From NCBI RefSeq assembly GCF_001623405.1, contig NZ_LUHG01000078.1, forward strand, positions 1 through 51,009: a stretch of 51,009 nucleotides of DNA, given 5' to 3'. Below the pieces are notes generated by a model. That model saw only the letters and a program-made list of their open reading frames with translations, did no database searches and was not told the origin of the DNA. Origin of the DNA: Hydrotalea flava (GTDB lineage Bacteria; Bacteroidota; Bacteroidia; Chitinophagales; Chitinophagaceae). Each line of letters starts with the position of its first letter. Positions within the stretch are counted from its first letter, which is position 1. The position numbers were made by a program, and so were the translations under genes. This document shows, piece by piece, positions 1-9,317 of the stretch.

Positions 1-92
1 CTTATAAACACTTCTGAAAGATAAAAAATTACGCTGGGACACCCAAGACACCAAAAATAAAATAAACAAATAATTGATAATCAATAACTTAG

Positions 93-242
93 AAAAATAT
101 CTATTTAATGGCGAGGAAAACAGGAGGGCAAATTGTAGAAACCGGCAATCACCACAGTTTAGTGGCTATGAAAGGATTATATTATGCCATGTGGCGCCAG
201 CAAATTGGCGAACGCAAACTAAATACCGCATTTGCTGTTTAA
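93..242 (+). pseudogene. C-terminal relic of an ABC transporter ATP-binding protein
   Basis: An open stretch begins after a TAG at 90-92, has an ATG at 108 and ends with TAA at 240-242, giving about 44 codons from the ATG. The peptide contains GQIVETGNHHSLVA followed by KGLYYAMWRQQ. This matches the extreme C-terminus of ABC exporters, where G-x-I-V-E-x-G-x-H-x-x-L is the conserved segment after the H-loop and is followed by a 'GLYY' tail. Walker A, Walker B and signature motifs are absent, and the 92 bases upstream show no coding similarity. I read it as a remnant left after deletion of the rest of the gene. It could instead be a chance small ORF, but the motif match makes that less likely. 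Confidence 0.55.
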
Positions 243-276
243 ATTTTTTTTTCACTTATTTCTAATTGAAAACATA

Positions 277-304
277 AAGGCCCCTCCGTAATAGAGTGGG
301 CCTT
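277..304 (-). terminator. Hairpin, probable terminator of the TonB receptor gene
   Basis: The inverted repeat AAGGCCC (277-283) / GGGCCTT (298-304) has an inner CTC/GAG pairing. It lies 24 bases past the stop codon of the minus-strand TonB receptor gene. The following T-tract on the minus strand is weak and interrupted, so termination strength is uncertain. It could also serve the plus-strand relic gene. Confidence 0.5.
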
Positions 305-327
305 ATTTCTACCAAAACCTAACCAAC

Positions 328-2844
328 TTAACTGCTTTTCTTTAAATTATAACTCAGCGGGAAATCTATTTTCAAGGATACATTTCTTCCCATATTGTAA
401 ATACCATGTTCTCTGGGGTTATCATTTGGGCCGGGATTTTTATAATCACCATAAAAATATTTCAATCGGCTTAAATGATCCCAATAAGCCAGATTAAACA
501 GATTATTACCCATTACATATACATTAAACAGTACATCTCCTTTTTTATTGGTAATACTTCCTCCAAAACCTGCATTAAACAAACTGTAACCCGGAGTTGG
601 TGTTTCGGTTCCGTAAGCACTGAAAACATTATTTTGGCTGGCATAATATTCCAACTGCACTTTTACAAAAGCATTCTTAATACCCGATTTTGCCAAATTA
701 AAATTATATCGCAATTCAGAAGTTCCGTGCACAGGCGGAATAAATGGAAGATATTTTTCTGAATCAGCAACAACCTTTCCATCTGTACCTTTATTAATGG
801 CATTTACAACAGATACACTGTTTTCAAAATGCAAAGGTTTAATGGGATGCAGATCTACACTAAACTCTCCGCCCCACAAATTTGCTTTGGATGCAACAAA
901 TTTAAATGTCTGATTACCCTGAACCAAAACGGAGTCCTGGCCATTGGTGCCCAATAATTTCTGATTATAGATATAGTTATTGATGGTATTATTGAATACA
1001 CTTAACTGAATAACGGCGTATTTTGAAGAATACACCCAACCAATATCCTGCTGTAAACTAAACTCGGGCTTTAACTGATCGCTGCCAATTTGATAAATGT
1101 TTGTGCCGGGGTGCACGCCATTGGCTGATAGTTCGGCTATATTGGGCGCCCGGTAGCCTCTGGCAAGATTTACTTTCACCGAAAACTTTTCAGAAAAATT
1201 ATAGGTTGCGCCTATGCTTCCGGAAAATCCGGAAAAATTATGTTTATAATTTGAAAATATTTTTTGTGCACCAATTGTATCTGCACCATATACCGGCATA
1301 TCAAAACCTGTAACAGGATTTGCATTAGTGAACAATTTTTGATTATCAAATGTTCTGCCATCTATTCTTGCACCTCCGGCAATATCTAACCTACCAAATG
1401 TTTTCTTACCCAGAATAAAACCTCCGATATCGAATTGATGGTAATTGGGTATCACAAATTCGGTACCGTTAGTAACGGTATTGTTCTGGTACATTCCATT
1501 TATACCTGCGGTGATATCCCAATTGTCTAAAGAAGGAAAATGATATTTTACATCGTAAGTGTAGGTCTGCAATTGCAAATCCAGTCCTGGTACTGTAAAT
1601 AATTCAGGATGGCTATATTCCCTGCGCCTGCTGTTTTGAAAACCGATGTTTAAATCTAACCTGCTTTCGCCCAAAATAAAATTATTGCTCCAATATATAC
1701 GGGCATGTTGCACATGTTGGTGTAATTTTTCAATGGCATAACTATTTAAATCATGGTTAGAAACAATTGGCCGTACCGTATCAATTTCAGTAATTTGTCT
1801 GGTAAACTTCCAAGTGGCACTATCGCGGCTTCCATCGGGTATTTCCTGCAAGTCATCAAACAAAACTAAATTCAAATGTGAGTAACCCCATTTACGATGC
1901 AGACCCAATGAAGCATTTGCATCAGTTTCGCGAAAAGCCGTTCCAAACACTCTGCCATCTACTTTGTTTTGGTAATCCACCGCTTGTTTGTGCGAAACAC
2001 GAGCCATCCATTCAAAACCATTCTTAGTGGCCCCTAACATGGCTGAACCACCAAAAAACTTATTGTTGGTTTGGTAATTCAACAAAACCTCTCCAATCAT
2101 TTTTCCTTCGGGTGCAGGTTGTGTAGGAATAAGATTGACCACGCCGGCAAGCGCATCTGAACCATATGATAAACTGGCAGGACCTTTTATTACTTCAACC
2201 CTGTCAACACTAAACTGATCTATTTCAATACCATGTTCATCGCCCCATTGCTGGCCTTCTTGCCGCACTCCATCATATAAGGTTAAAATTCTATTGTACC
2301 CCAATCCTCTGATAATAGGTTTTGAAACATTGGGTCCGGTAGTAACAGTTCTTACACCAGGTATTTTTGCTATTGCATCAATAGCATTGGTGGCACTATT
2401 ACTGAGCAGGTAACTATGATTAATGGTTACAATAGGTACCGGGCTTCTTTTAATTTGTGTTGCTTTTGAAGTACCCGTTACTACTACTTCGCCAATTTCA
2501 GTAGCACTTTCCAGCAAACTGAAATTAGCCGTTACAGTTCCTTTCAATGCAACATTTTTTGTAGCAGTTGCATAACCTACATATTTTACTTCTATCAAAA
2601 AATTACCAACTGGCAAGCCCTTTATTTGATATTCACCTTTATCATCTGTAATAACACCCAATTTTAAATCAGGAATACTTACTGTGGCGCCAACTAATGG
2701 TTTTTGCGTTTGTGCGTCTAATACTTTTCCATGTAAAACCACCTGCTCCAAATCTTCATTCCCATCCCATGCAATTGCAAATTGTGGTAATAAAATAAGT
2801 AAAATACTATATAATGGCAAAGCCAGTAATAACTTTTTCAACAT
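328..2844 (-). CDS. TonB-dependent outer-membrane receptor with carboxypeptidase-like N-terminal domain
   Basis: This 838-residue protein begins with a signal peptide (about residues 1-25). A carboxypeptidase D regulatory-like beta-sandwich follows (about 35-115, with VLHGKVLDAQTQKPLVGATV). Next come a TonB-box-like EVVVTG, a plug domain (about 125-240, ending DRVEVIKGPASLSYGSDALAGVVN) and a long beta-barrel. This is the usual Bacteroidota TonB receptor layout. It should import a substrate across the outer membrane using TonB energy. The plug segment with QQWGDEHG recalls metal- or siderophore-type receptors, but the substrate cannot be read from sequence. A small membrane protein gene lies 26 bases upstream on the same strand and is probably co-transcribed. 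Confidence 0.9.
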   Translation of the reverse strand: MLKKLLLALPLYSILLILLPQFAIAWDGNEDLEQVVLHGKVLDAQTQKPLVGATVSIPDLKLGVITDDKGEYQIKGLPVGNFLIEVKYVGYATATKNVALKGTVTANFSLLESATEIGEVVVTGTSKATQIKRSPVPIVTINHSYLLSNSATNAIDAIAKIPGVRTVTTGPNVSKPIIRGLGYNRILTLYDGVRQEGQQWGDEHGIEIDQFSVDRVEVIKGPASLSYGSDALAGVVNLIPTQPAPEGKMIGEVLLNYQTNNKFFGGSAMLGATKNGFEWMARVSHKQAVDYQNKVDGRVFGTAFRETDANASLGLHRKWGYSHLNLVLFDDLQEIPDGSRDSATWKFTRQITEIDTVRPIVSNHDLNSYAIEKLHQHVQHARIYWSNNFILGESRLDLNIGFQNSRRREYSHPELFTVPGLDLQLQTYTYDVKYHFPSLDNWDITAGINGMYQNNTVTNGTEFVIPNYHQFDIGGFILGKKTFGRLDIAGGARIDGRTFDNQKLFTNANPVTGFDMPVYGADTIGAQKIFSNYKHNFSGFSGSIGATYNFSEKFSVKVNLARGYRAPNIAELSANGVHPGTNIYQIGSDQLKPEFSLQQDIGWVYSSKYAVIQLSVFNNTINNYIYNQKLLGTNGQDSVLVQGNQTFKFVASKANLWGGEFSVDLHPIKPLHFENSVSVVNAINKGTDGKVVADSEKYLPFIPPVHGTSELRYNFNLAKSGIKNAFVKVQLEYYASQNNVFSAYGTETPTPGYSLFNAGFGGSITNKKGDVLFNVYVMGNNLFNLAYWDHLSRLKYFYGDYKNPGPNDNPREHGIYNMGRNVSLKIDFPLSYNLKKSS

Positions 2845-2870
2845 AAAATTACATTAGTTAAATAATTAAA

Positions 2871-3254
2871 TTACAACCAGATGAAGTTATTGACGGCAGA
2901 AGGAGGCCCGCGTGTTGCAAAAGTGTGATGGCCTGATGAAAATGTATTTTTAGATAAAATGGTAGTTGCATTGATAAAACTAACCGGCAGGGTAATTATT
3001 ACATTTATTTGTTCGCCCATAAAAGGCAATACCACCACCATATTATTTACATCGCAATTATAACCAACTGCATGAATAACAGGCCCATTTTTAGGTATTG
3101 CAACACTGGCAGGTATATCGGTATGTTGTGCCAACCAATAATGCAGCCATTGTTTGGGCATTATAGCCAACAACATCACCAACAAAAGAAAAGCTGCGGT
3201 AAAGGATTGTATGTTTTCCCTATTTTTCAAATAATTTTTGTTACAGTGTTGCAA
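2871..3254 (-). CDS. Small predicted membrane-anchored protein upstream of the TonB receptor
   Basis: This 127-residue protein has one hydrophobic segment (about residues 16-32) that could be a signal anchor, then a short, probably periplasmic, domain. Visible features are GYNCD near the middle and ATRGPPSA near the C-terminus. Small proteins ending in an R-G-P-P motif commonly sit just before TonB receptor genes in Bacteroidota, but I cannot name a function. The 26-base gap and shared strand suggest an operon with the receptor, so a role in sensing or handling the receptor's substrate is an inference from position only. Confidence 0.6.
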   Translation of the reverse strand: MQHCNKNYLKNRENIQSFTAAFLLLVMLLAIMPKQWLHYWLAQHTDIPASVAIPKNGPVIHAVGYNCDVNNMVVVLPFMGEQINVIITLPVSFINATTILSKNTFSSGHHTFATRGPPSAVNNFIWL

Positions 3255-3417
3255 ATGTAACTTTCTACTCAGAAATTACAAGCTATAGCAGCTTGAATTT
3301 TGAAAAAAAATGATAAACGGTTAAATACGATGTGCCGCTCAAAAGAAAAAAATTGCACAAGAGCAGCATTTAAAATTTCAAAATGTCCTATATTTAAGGG
3401 TAACTATTTATCCCGTA

Positions 3418-3996
3418 ATGACTGAACAGGCAATAATAACTGGATGTATGTACAATGACCCCATTGCACAGCGTGAGTTGTATAACAGATATAGCCCTAA
3501 AATGCTATCGGTGTGTTATCGGTTTGCACATAACAGACAGGATGCGGAAGATATGTTACAAGAAGGTTTTATAAAAGTGTTTACACAAATGAATACTTTT
3601 CAAAACCGTGGTGCATTTGAAGGCTGGATTAGAAGAATTATGGTACACACCTGCATTAATTTTTTAAAAAAGAATAAAAAATTTAATGAAAGTGTAGAAT
3701 TGTCGCAGGCAACACATTTGCATACCAAAGATGAAACCATCCCTTCCATATTGCAGGGAAAACAAATTATAGAATGTATCAGACTTTTACCTGTGGGATA
3801 CAGAACCGTATTAAACTTATATGCCTTAGAAGGCTTTAGCCATAAGGAAATAGCCGAAATGCTGGATATAGAAGAAAGTACCAGCAGAAGTCAGTACACA
3901 AGAGCCAAAACGATGTTAGAAACTATTTTAATTAAGAAGAAAATTGTTGACAGCCCGAAGGAAGAGTACAACTGGCTGGCAGCATTTAGTAAATAA
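3418..3996 (+). CDS. ECF-type RNA polymerase sigma factor
   Basis: This 192-residue sigma-70 family protein has region 2 at about residues 10-80 (RELYNRYSPKML, then DAEDMLQEGFIKVF and a GWIRRI segment). Region 4 is at about 115-170 (LPVGYRTVLNLYALEGFSHKEIAEML). Regions 1.2 and 3 are absent, as expected for an ECF factor. It directs RNA polymerase to a small regulon. The start at 3418 gives a full region 2, and a near-consensus TATATTTA lies at 3389-3396. The next gene starts 11 bases downstream and encodes a membrane protein with an anti-sigma-like N-terminus, so the two probably form a sigma/anti-sigma pair. Confidence 0.9.
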   Translation: MTEQAIITGCMYNDPIAQRELYNRYSPKMLSVCYRFAHNRQDAEDMLQEGFIKVFTQMNTFQNRGAFEGWIRRIMVHTCINFLKKNKKFNESVELSQATHLHTKDETIPSILQGKQIIECIRLLPVGYRTVLNLYALEGFSHKEIAEMLDIEESTSRSQYTRAKTMLETILIKKKIVDSPKEEYNWLAAFSK

Positions 3997-4007
3997 GTGC
4001 AGGAACG

Positions 4008-5489
4008 ATGGAAAACAATTTTCATATACATGATGAATTTGAACAATTCCTGCAAGATGAGGTGAAACAACACCGCATGTACCCATCTGAGCATGTATGG
4101 GAAAATATTCGTACAGAATTGCATGGTACGGGTTCCTGGAAAGCATTAACATTTATTGCTATTTTTATTATTGTTGCATTAACGGCTACTACCATTTACA
4201 ATTACCCGCCTAAAAATATTTTGATAAAGCCCCTTGCACCCATTGGTAACGTTCAGATGATTGATGCCAATACACCCGACAATAGCAATATACACGCTGA
4301 TGCCAATAAAAATAGTTTATTAGAGCAAACCATTAATCCTACTGCTATTACCAATAAAACCATCAATAAACTTCACCACATCAATAAACCGCAGCACAAT
4401 ACGTACTATGCAGTTGTAAATACATCCAATAACATTACTTCCGGTAACGAGATTATTGTGAGTAGCCGCCACTTCAATAAAGGTATTCAAAATATTTCCA
4501 TCATCAGCAAACATATTAACGGCAATAGTGAACCGGTTGAATTGATGAATACAGAAAGCATTAAAAACAATACCTATCCTTCAGGTAACACTACTTATTA
4601 TTCCGGCAACAACAGCCTGATATTGTATCCTAATTTTGCATGGTTAGATCAGAAAAACAAAATCAGTGGTTTCAATAATGTGCTGAACAAATCAGCTTAT
4701 AATACTTCAAAAAATTTATTAAAAACTACTGCTAAAATTCCAAGATTTTCTTACCAATTATATATTACGCCTTCCATCAGCTACCGAAATTTAGTTGATA
4801 ATCAGGAAAGATTAAATTATGCAACATTGAGCACCTTCGCATTAAACAGTCCGGTTAACAATACCAACAATTTGGTAAATAGCAACATTAATGCAGCAGT
4901 ACACCACAAACCTGCCATTGGCATGGAAGCGGGTGGTGCTATTTTATACCGTTTAAATAAAAACCTGCAAATAAAAACCGGCTTACAATTTAATGTTCGG
5001 CAGTATTATATTGATGCATATTGGTCGCCCTATAATATTGCAACCATTGCATATGTACGTAACCATCAGTTAGATTCTGTAAATATGCTTTCCAGTTATA
5101 GCAATGCAGGCGGCTTTCAATCGGCCAAATTAGATAATAAACTATACCAAATATCTATCCCCATTGGTGTTCAATGGAGTTTCTTTCCCGATAAAAAAAT
5201 TGGTGTAGATGCAGGTATCAGTTTTCAACCTACCCTTACGCTTAACAAAAACGTGTATTTGCTTTCAACCGATTATAAATACTATACCAATGGAGCTCCC
5301 TTTTTCAGAAAATGGAATGCCAATACAGGAATTGAGTTGAATATTACCTATAAAACTGCCAATAGAACCTGGTTTATTGGGCCTCAGGTGCGGTACCAGC
5401 ATTTCCCAACATACAATGACTTATATCCCATTAAAGAATTTAGATGGGATTATGGTTTAAAAATTGGTTTTACCCAGCCCATTCGTTAA
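4008..5489 (+). CDS. Predicted membrane protein: anti-sigma-like N-terminus, outer-membrane beta-barrel-like C-terminus
   Basis: This 493-residue protein has three parts. A short cytoplasmic-type head (residues 1-44) carries the PSEHVWENI motif that recurs in Bacteroidota proteins encoded next to ECF sigma factors. A single hydrophobic helix follows (about 45-65). A long Asn/Thr-rich linker (about 70-250) leads to a region rich in alternating hydrophobic residues (about 250-493) that resembles PorT-type outer-membrane barrels (GMEAGGAILYRLN, then a final KIGFTQPIR). It follows the ECF sigma gene by 11 bases. The likely role is to hold or release the sigma factor in response to an envelope signal; this is inferred from position and architecture. 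Confidence 0.65.
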   Translation: MENNFHIHDEFEQFLQDEVKQHRMYPSEHVWENIRTELHGTGSWKALTFIAIFIIVALTATTIYNYPPKNILIKPLAPIGNVQMIDANTPDNSNIHADANKNSLLEQTINPTAITNKTINKLHHINKPQHNTYYAVVNTSNNITSGNEIIVSSRHFNKGIQNISIISKHINGNSEPVELMNTESIKNNTYPSGNTTYYSGNNSLILYPNFAWLDQKNKISGFNNVLNKSAYNTSKNLLKTTAKIPRFSYQLYITPSISYRNLVDNQERLNYATLSTFALNSPVNNTNNLVNSNINAAVHHKPAIGMEAGGAILYRLNKNLQIKTGLQFNVRQYYIDAYWSPYNIATIAYVRNHQLDSVNMLSSYSNAGGFQSAKLDNKLYQISIPIGVQWSFFPDKKIGVDAGISFQPTLTLNKNVYLLSTDYKYYTNGAPFFRKWNANTGIELNITYKTANRTWFIGPQVRYQHFPTYNDLYPIKEFRWDYGLKIGFTQPIR

Positions 5490-5562
5490 TTTTTTTCTAT
5501 AACCATCATCAGCTTATAAGTTTCTGCAATACTGTTACAAGTGTTTCAAATACTTTTGCTGC

Positions 5563-6156
5563 ATGAAGTATTTGATTTTTATATTCGTAACCATTGCTGT
5601 AACCATTTGTTGTTCAGGCTGCCATAGTAACCAACAAAAGACAGCAACAACCATACAACCGATAAAAGATACCGGCACTTATTTTCCAATAAAAGAAATA
5701 TTAACCGAAGAAATAAACGATGTAAAGAGCACCCCGTATTTTATGTACAAAATAGAAACGAAAAATGCAGGAAAAAAAGACTCTTCAGTTATTTATGCTA
5801 AAGAATTTGAACATTTAGCCCAACCTTTTTTGGATGCTGATATCAATAGCCCTGCATTAAAAGCTTTATTGAATGAATCTGTATTTCATGATTTATCCAC
5901 CAACAGTTATAGTTTTACCTATGCACCGGCAGCACAAAATGATACACTCCCCATTAAATCAGTCATTATTTTATTAAATGACGCAAACAACAAATTGAAA
6001 AATATTTTTATACACAAAATACTGCATCGCGCAGATACTACCATAGATGAGGCTTTACACTGGAAACCTGCCAATTATTTTACAATCAATAAAGAATACT
6101 TATTGAAAGATTCCGTAATTAACAGAAACAAAATATTTGTAAACTGGAAACATTGA
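5563..6156 (+). CDS. Predicted lipoprotein of unknown function
   Basis: This 197-residue protein starts with a hydrophobic signal sequence ending in a lipobox-like TICCSGC, so it should be lipidated and envelope-anchored. I recognise no domain in the mature part, which is hydrophilic with several Lys- and Asp-rich stretches. The stop codon is one base before the uvrC start, so the two genes are probably co-transcribed, although a shared function is not obvious. Confidence 0.7.
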   Translation: MKYLIFIFVTIAVTICCSGCHSNQQKTATTIQPIKDTGTYFPIKEILTEEINDVKSTPYFMYKIETKNAGKKDSSVIYAKEFEHLAQPFLDADINSPALKALLNESVFHDLSTNSYSFTYAPAAQNDTLPIKSVIILLNDANNKLKNIFIHKILHRADTTIDEALHWKPANYFTINKEYLLKDSVINRNKIFVNWKH

Positions 6157-6157
6157 T

Positions 6158-7969
6158 ATGACTGCTGCTGCTTTTCAACTCATTGCACATACCATACCGC
6201 ATAAACCGGGCATATATAAATATTACGATGCATCGCATCAGCTTTTGTATGTAGGAAAAGCAAAAGATTTGCGTAAAAGAGTAAGTTCATATTTTTCTAA
6301 AACATTTACCGGATATAAAACATTTGAATTAGTAAAGCGAATTGAAAGTATTGAGTTTACCATTGTTGATTCGGAACAGGATGCATTTTTATTGGAAAAT
6401 GCATTGATAAAACAGTACCAACCTAAATATAACATCAATTTAAAAGATGATAAAACATACCCCTATATCGTTATTAAAAAAGAACCCTTCCCAAGGGTAT
6501 TTTTAACCCGTCAAAAATTAAATGACGGCTCAGAATATCTTGGTCCATTCAGTTCAGTTGGGCGTGTTCGAGAATTGTTGCATTTCATTAAGCAATACAT
6601 TCCACTTCGAACCTGTAAACTGGCATTAACAGAAAATAATATACAAAAGCATAAATTTAAAGTTTGTTTAGAGTATCATTTGGGTAATTGCAAAGGACCT
6701 TGTGAAGGACTACAAACTGAGATGGATTACGACAGCGGTATTCAACAAATTAGAGAAATTTTAAAGGGCAATTTAAGTCCGGTAATGCAACGTTTAAAAT
6801 ATGAAATGCAAACACATGCAGCCAATTTAGCATTTGAAAAAGCAGCCGCAGTAAAAAACAAAATGGATTATCTGGAAAATTATCAGGCAAAATCTGTTAT
6901 AGTAAGCAAGCATTTAAACAATATAGATGTATTTTCCATTGTAAAAGAAGGCGAGACTGCATTTGTTAATTACCTGATGGTAAACCATGGCACCATTGTA
7001 CAAACGCACACCAGAAAAATTGAAATACAATTAGAAGAAACCGAAGCTGAGCTACTGCCGATGGTAATTTTAGATATAAGAAAAAAATTTAACAGTACTG
7101 CTGAAGAAATTGTGGTGCCTTTTGAAATGGATTACCCCGAGCCGGATATCACCGTTACAGTTCCCAAAGCGGGCGACAAGAAAAAATTATTAGAATTATC
7201 CATAAAAAATGTAAGTTATTTTAAAGAAGAACTCAGGAAGAAAAAAACACTGCATATTACTACTAAATCAGACGCAGATTTGATGCAGGTTTTAGAAGAA
7301 GTAAAAAATTATTTGCATTTACAGGAAACACCGATACATATAGAATGTTTTGATAACTCGAATTTTCAGGGTAGTTATCCGGTTTCTGCAATGGTTTGTT
7401 TTAAAAACGGATTACCCAGTAAGAAAGATTACCGGCACTTTAATGTAAAAACCGTTCAGGGCATCAATGATTTTGCAACCATGAAAGAGGTAGTTTACAG
7501 GAGGTATAAACGTTTGAAAGAAGAAAACCAATCACTGCCACAATTGGTCATTATTGATGGTGGTAAAGGCCAATTAAATGCTGCTTTAGAAGCGTTGGAT
7601 GAATTGGGCCTTTTGGGCAGCATGAATGTGGTGGGTTTAGCCAAAAATGAGGAAGAAATATTTTTTCCGGGCGATAACCGTTCCTTAAAATTACCCTGGG
7701 ATAGTGACAGCTTGCTACTGATTCGGAGAATTAGAGATGAAGTGCATCGCTTTGGTATTACTTTTCACCGGAATAAACGTTCGGCGGGTGCTTTTAAAAA
7801 TGAATTAGAGCAGATTCCCGGCATTGGTAAAACCATGGCAGATACCCTCTTAAAGCATTTTAAATCGATCAAAAACCTGCAAACGAAAGATAAATCTGCT
7901 ATTGCTGCAGTTGTAGGGCCTGCAAAAGCCGAATTAGTGGTACAATTTTTCAATAGCAAGGTTAAGTAA
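6158..7969 (+). CDS. uvrC: UvrABC excinuclease subunit C
   Basis: UvrC makes the two incisions around DNA lesions in nucleotide excision repair. The 603-residue length is typical. An N-terminal GIY-YIG nuclease domain (GIYKYYDASHQLLYVGKAKD) covers about residues 15-95. A cysteine cluster (CKLALTE, then CLEYHLGNCKGPC) is at about 150-185. A UVR motif for UvrB contact lies at about 202-237. The RNase H-like nuclease domain (ECFDNSNFQGSYPVSAMV, later VIIDGGKGQL) follows, with tandem helix-hairpin-helix DNA-binding motifs at the end (LEQIPGIGKTMADTLLKHF). All expected domains are present. Confidence 0.97.
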   Translation: MTAAAFQLIAHTIPHKPGIYKYYDASHQLLYVGKAKDLRKRVSSYFSKTFTGYKTFELVKRIESIEFTIVDSEQDAFLLENALIKQYQPKYNINLKDDKTYPYIVIKKEPFPRVFLTRQKLNDGSEYLGPFSSVGRVRELLHFIKQYIPLRTCKLALTENNIQKHKFKVCLEYHLGNCKGPCEGLQTEMDYDSGIQQIREILKGNLSPVMQRLKYEMQTHAANLAFEKAAAVKNKMDYLENYQAKSVIVSKHLNNIDVFSIVKEGETAFVNYLMVNHGTIVQTHTRKIEIQLEETEAELLPMVILDIRKKFNSTAEEIVVPFEMDYPEPDITVTVPKAGDKKKLLELSIKNVSYFKEELRKKKTLHITTKSDADLMQVLEEVKNYLHLQETPIHIECFDNSNFQGSYPVSAMVCFKNGLPSKKDYRHFNVKTVQGINDFATMKEVVYRRYKRLKEENQSLPQLVIIDGGKGQLNAALEALDELGLLGSMNVVGLAKNEEEIFFPGDNRSLKLPWDSDSLLLIRRIRDEVHRFGITFHRNKRSAGAFKNELEQIPGIGKTMADTLLKHFKSIKNLQTKDKSAIAAVVGPAKAELVVQFFNSKVK

Positions 7970-7997
7970 TGTAAGCAAATTGGGTGCAGTTGTGGCA

Positions 7998-8029
7998 TAA
8001 AAAAAGGGCCAGGATAAAAATCCAGCCCC
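7998..8029 (-). terminator. Intrinsic terminator of the gldKLMN operon
   Basis: Read on the minus strand, GGGGCTGGAT (8029-8020), a short T-rich loop and ATCCTGGCCC form a stem with two mismatches, followed directly by seven T residues. It lies about 140 bases past the gldN stop. It also sits just past the convergent uvrC gene, so it may block read-through from both sides. Confidence 0.6.
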
Positions 8030-8170
8030 GTCTTTAAAATCCAATATCCTATGAAAAACCAAGATAAAAGTACAGATTAGTTTTTAAATAACAATAATTT
8101 TTAAAAAAAAATTTTCTACTGAAATTATAAAACAAATTTAATACCAAGTTAAAACAAGCCCCAGCAATGC

Positions 8171-9307
8171 TTAATAAGCCCACAAATCCTGTTCATAATT
8201 AAATATCTTTTCCTTAATTTTTTCGCCGGCCAGTAAACGGAATAGGGGGTCTTTAATATAATCTTTAAAATATTGATTTTTGAAGTTATCCATAGTTGTT
8301 TTCACAATATAACTGCTGTACATGTGGCTTTCAAACAAATCATCCCAACTCATTCTGGCACCATTATTTTTAGGATTGTACACCTGCACTTTAGCAAAAG
8401 TTGCACGAATATCAGGGTAATAAACCCAGAACAAAGGATACAAATCATCACCAACTGTGGTACCATCCGATAAATATCTTTTCATCATGGGTGCAATACC
8501 AATAATACGACGCACCAATCTGGAAGCTTCTTTATCAAAAATATAATCTTCCTTAATTCTGAATTTGTAAATAGAATCGGCAACTATCTGCCTAGGTCTG
8601 ATTTCGCAAATGCCAGTAGGCTGGCCATCAATATCTTTTCTTTGTACGGTATCAATGCCGCCACCAAAGGTTTTCATGAAATCGGCTTTATTCAGCGGCG
8701 TAGTAAAACGATCATCGCTGGCATCAAAAGCAGTAACATCCCCATTCATTACGGCCTGTACAATAATTGAAATTAAACGCTGGTTGCCATTGTCTTCATT
8801 AGAGGCATATCCAAATACCTGGTTCATCTTCTCTCTGATATCAATTTCGCTCCATACCCTTTCTTTAAAAACGGCATCATCTTCCCGAATAAAATCATAA
8901 GCCAAAGGGGTTTTGTCACGCACCATTTCATAATTACGGGTAGGATCATCCGGACGAAGGGAAACCTTTACGGTATCAAATAACCCGCCTTCTGCACTGG
9001 GCATATTCACATACTCGCGGCAACCAATACCTGTTTGTGGCTTGGTTGCATTAGTATTGGCATTACTGTTTGCAACCGGAGTATTTGCATTATTACCTGA
9101 CGATAAATAAGGGTTATTGCTATTCGTATTTGTGTTATTATTTTGTAAATACGGATTGGCAGCATTATTAGCCGGTTGCTGTGCAGGTGCCGTAGTGTTT
9201 TTTTGAACAGTTCGCTTTTTAGCCTGCGCCACAGCAGCATTGCTTTCAAACATCAGCAGAGTAACTGCAACAATCCACACAAAAATTTGAATGCTGTTTT
9301 TTTTCAT
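8171..9307 (-). CDS. gldN: Gliding motility / type IX secretion protein GldN
   Basis: GldN (PorN) is a periplasmic partner of the GldK lipoprotein ring in the type IX secretion system. The ATG at 9307 gives MKKNSIQIF with a clean signal peptide ending AAVAQA. The longer in-frame extension would overlap gldM and add an unlikely leader. After a low-complexity Asn/Thr/Pro linker (about residues 35-95) comes the GldN domain, with YVNMPSAEGGLFDTVKV, WSEIDIREKMN and a C-terminal MSWDDLFESHMYSSYI. It is the last gene of the gldKLMN operon, 10 bases after gldM. Confidence 0.93.
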   Translation of the reverse strand: MKKNSIQIFVWIVAVTLLMFESNAAVAQAKKRTVQKNTTAPAQQPANNAANPYLQNNNTNTNSNNPYLSSGNNANTPVANSNANTNATKPQTGIGCREYVNMPSAEGGLFDTVKVSLRPDDPTRNYEMVRDKTPLAYDFIREDDAVFKERVWSEIDIREKMNQVFGYASNEDNGNQRLISIIVQAVMNGDVTAFDASDDRFTTPLNKADFMKTFGGGIDTVQRKDIDGQPTGICEIRPRQIVADSIYKFRIKEDYIFDKEASRLVRRIIGIAPMMKRYLSDGTTVGDDLYPLFWVYYPDIRATFAKVQVYNPKNNGARMSWDDLFESHMYSSYIVKTTMDNFKNQYFKDYIKDPLFRLLAGEKIKEKIFNYEQDLWAY

Positions 9308-9317
9308 AATCATAAAT

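Noticed and set aside
74-265. 63-codon plus-strand frame at the left end
   Set aside because: It overlaps the ABC-exporter relic in a different frame and shows no family motif; the relic's frame (ATG at 108) is the one with a recognisable match.
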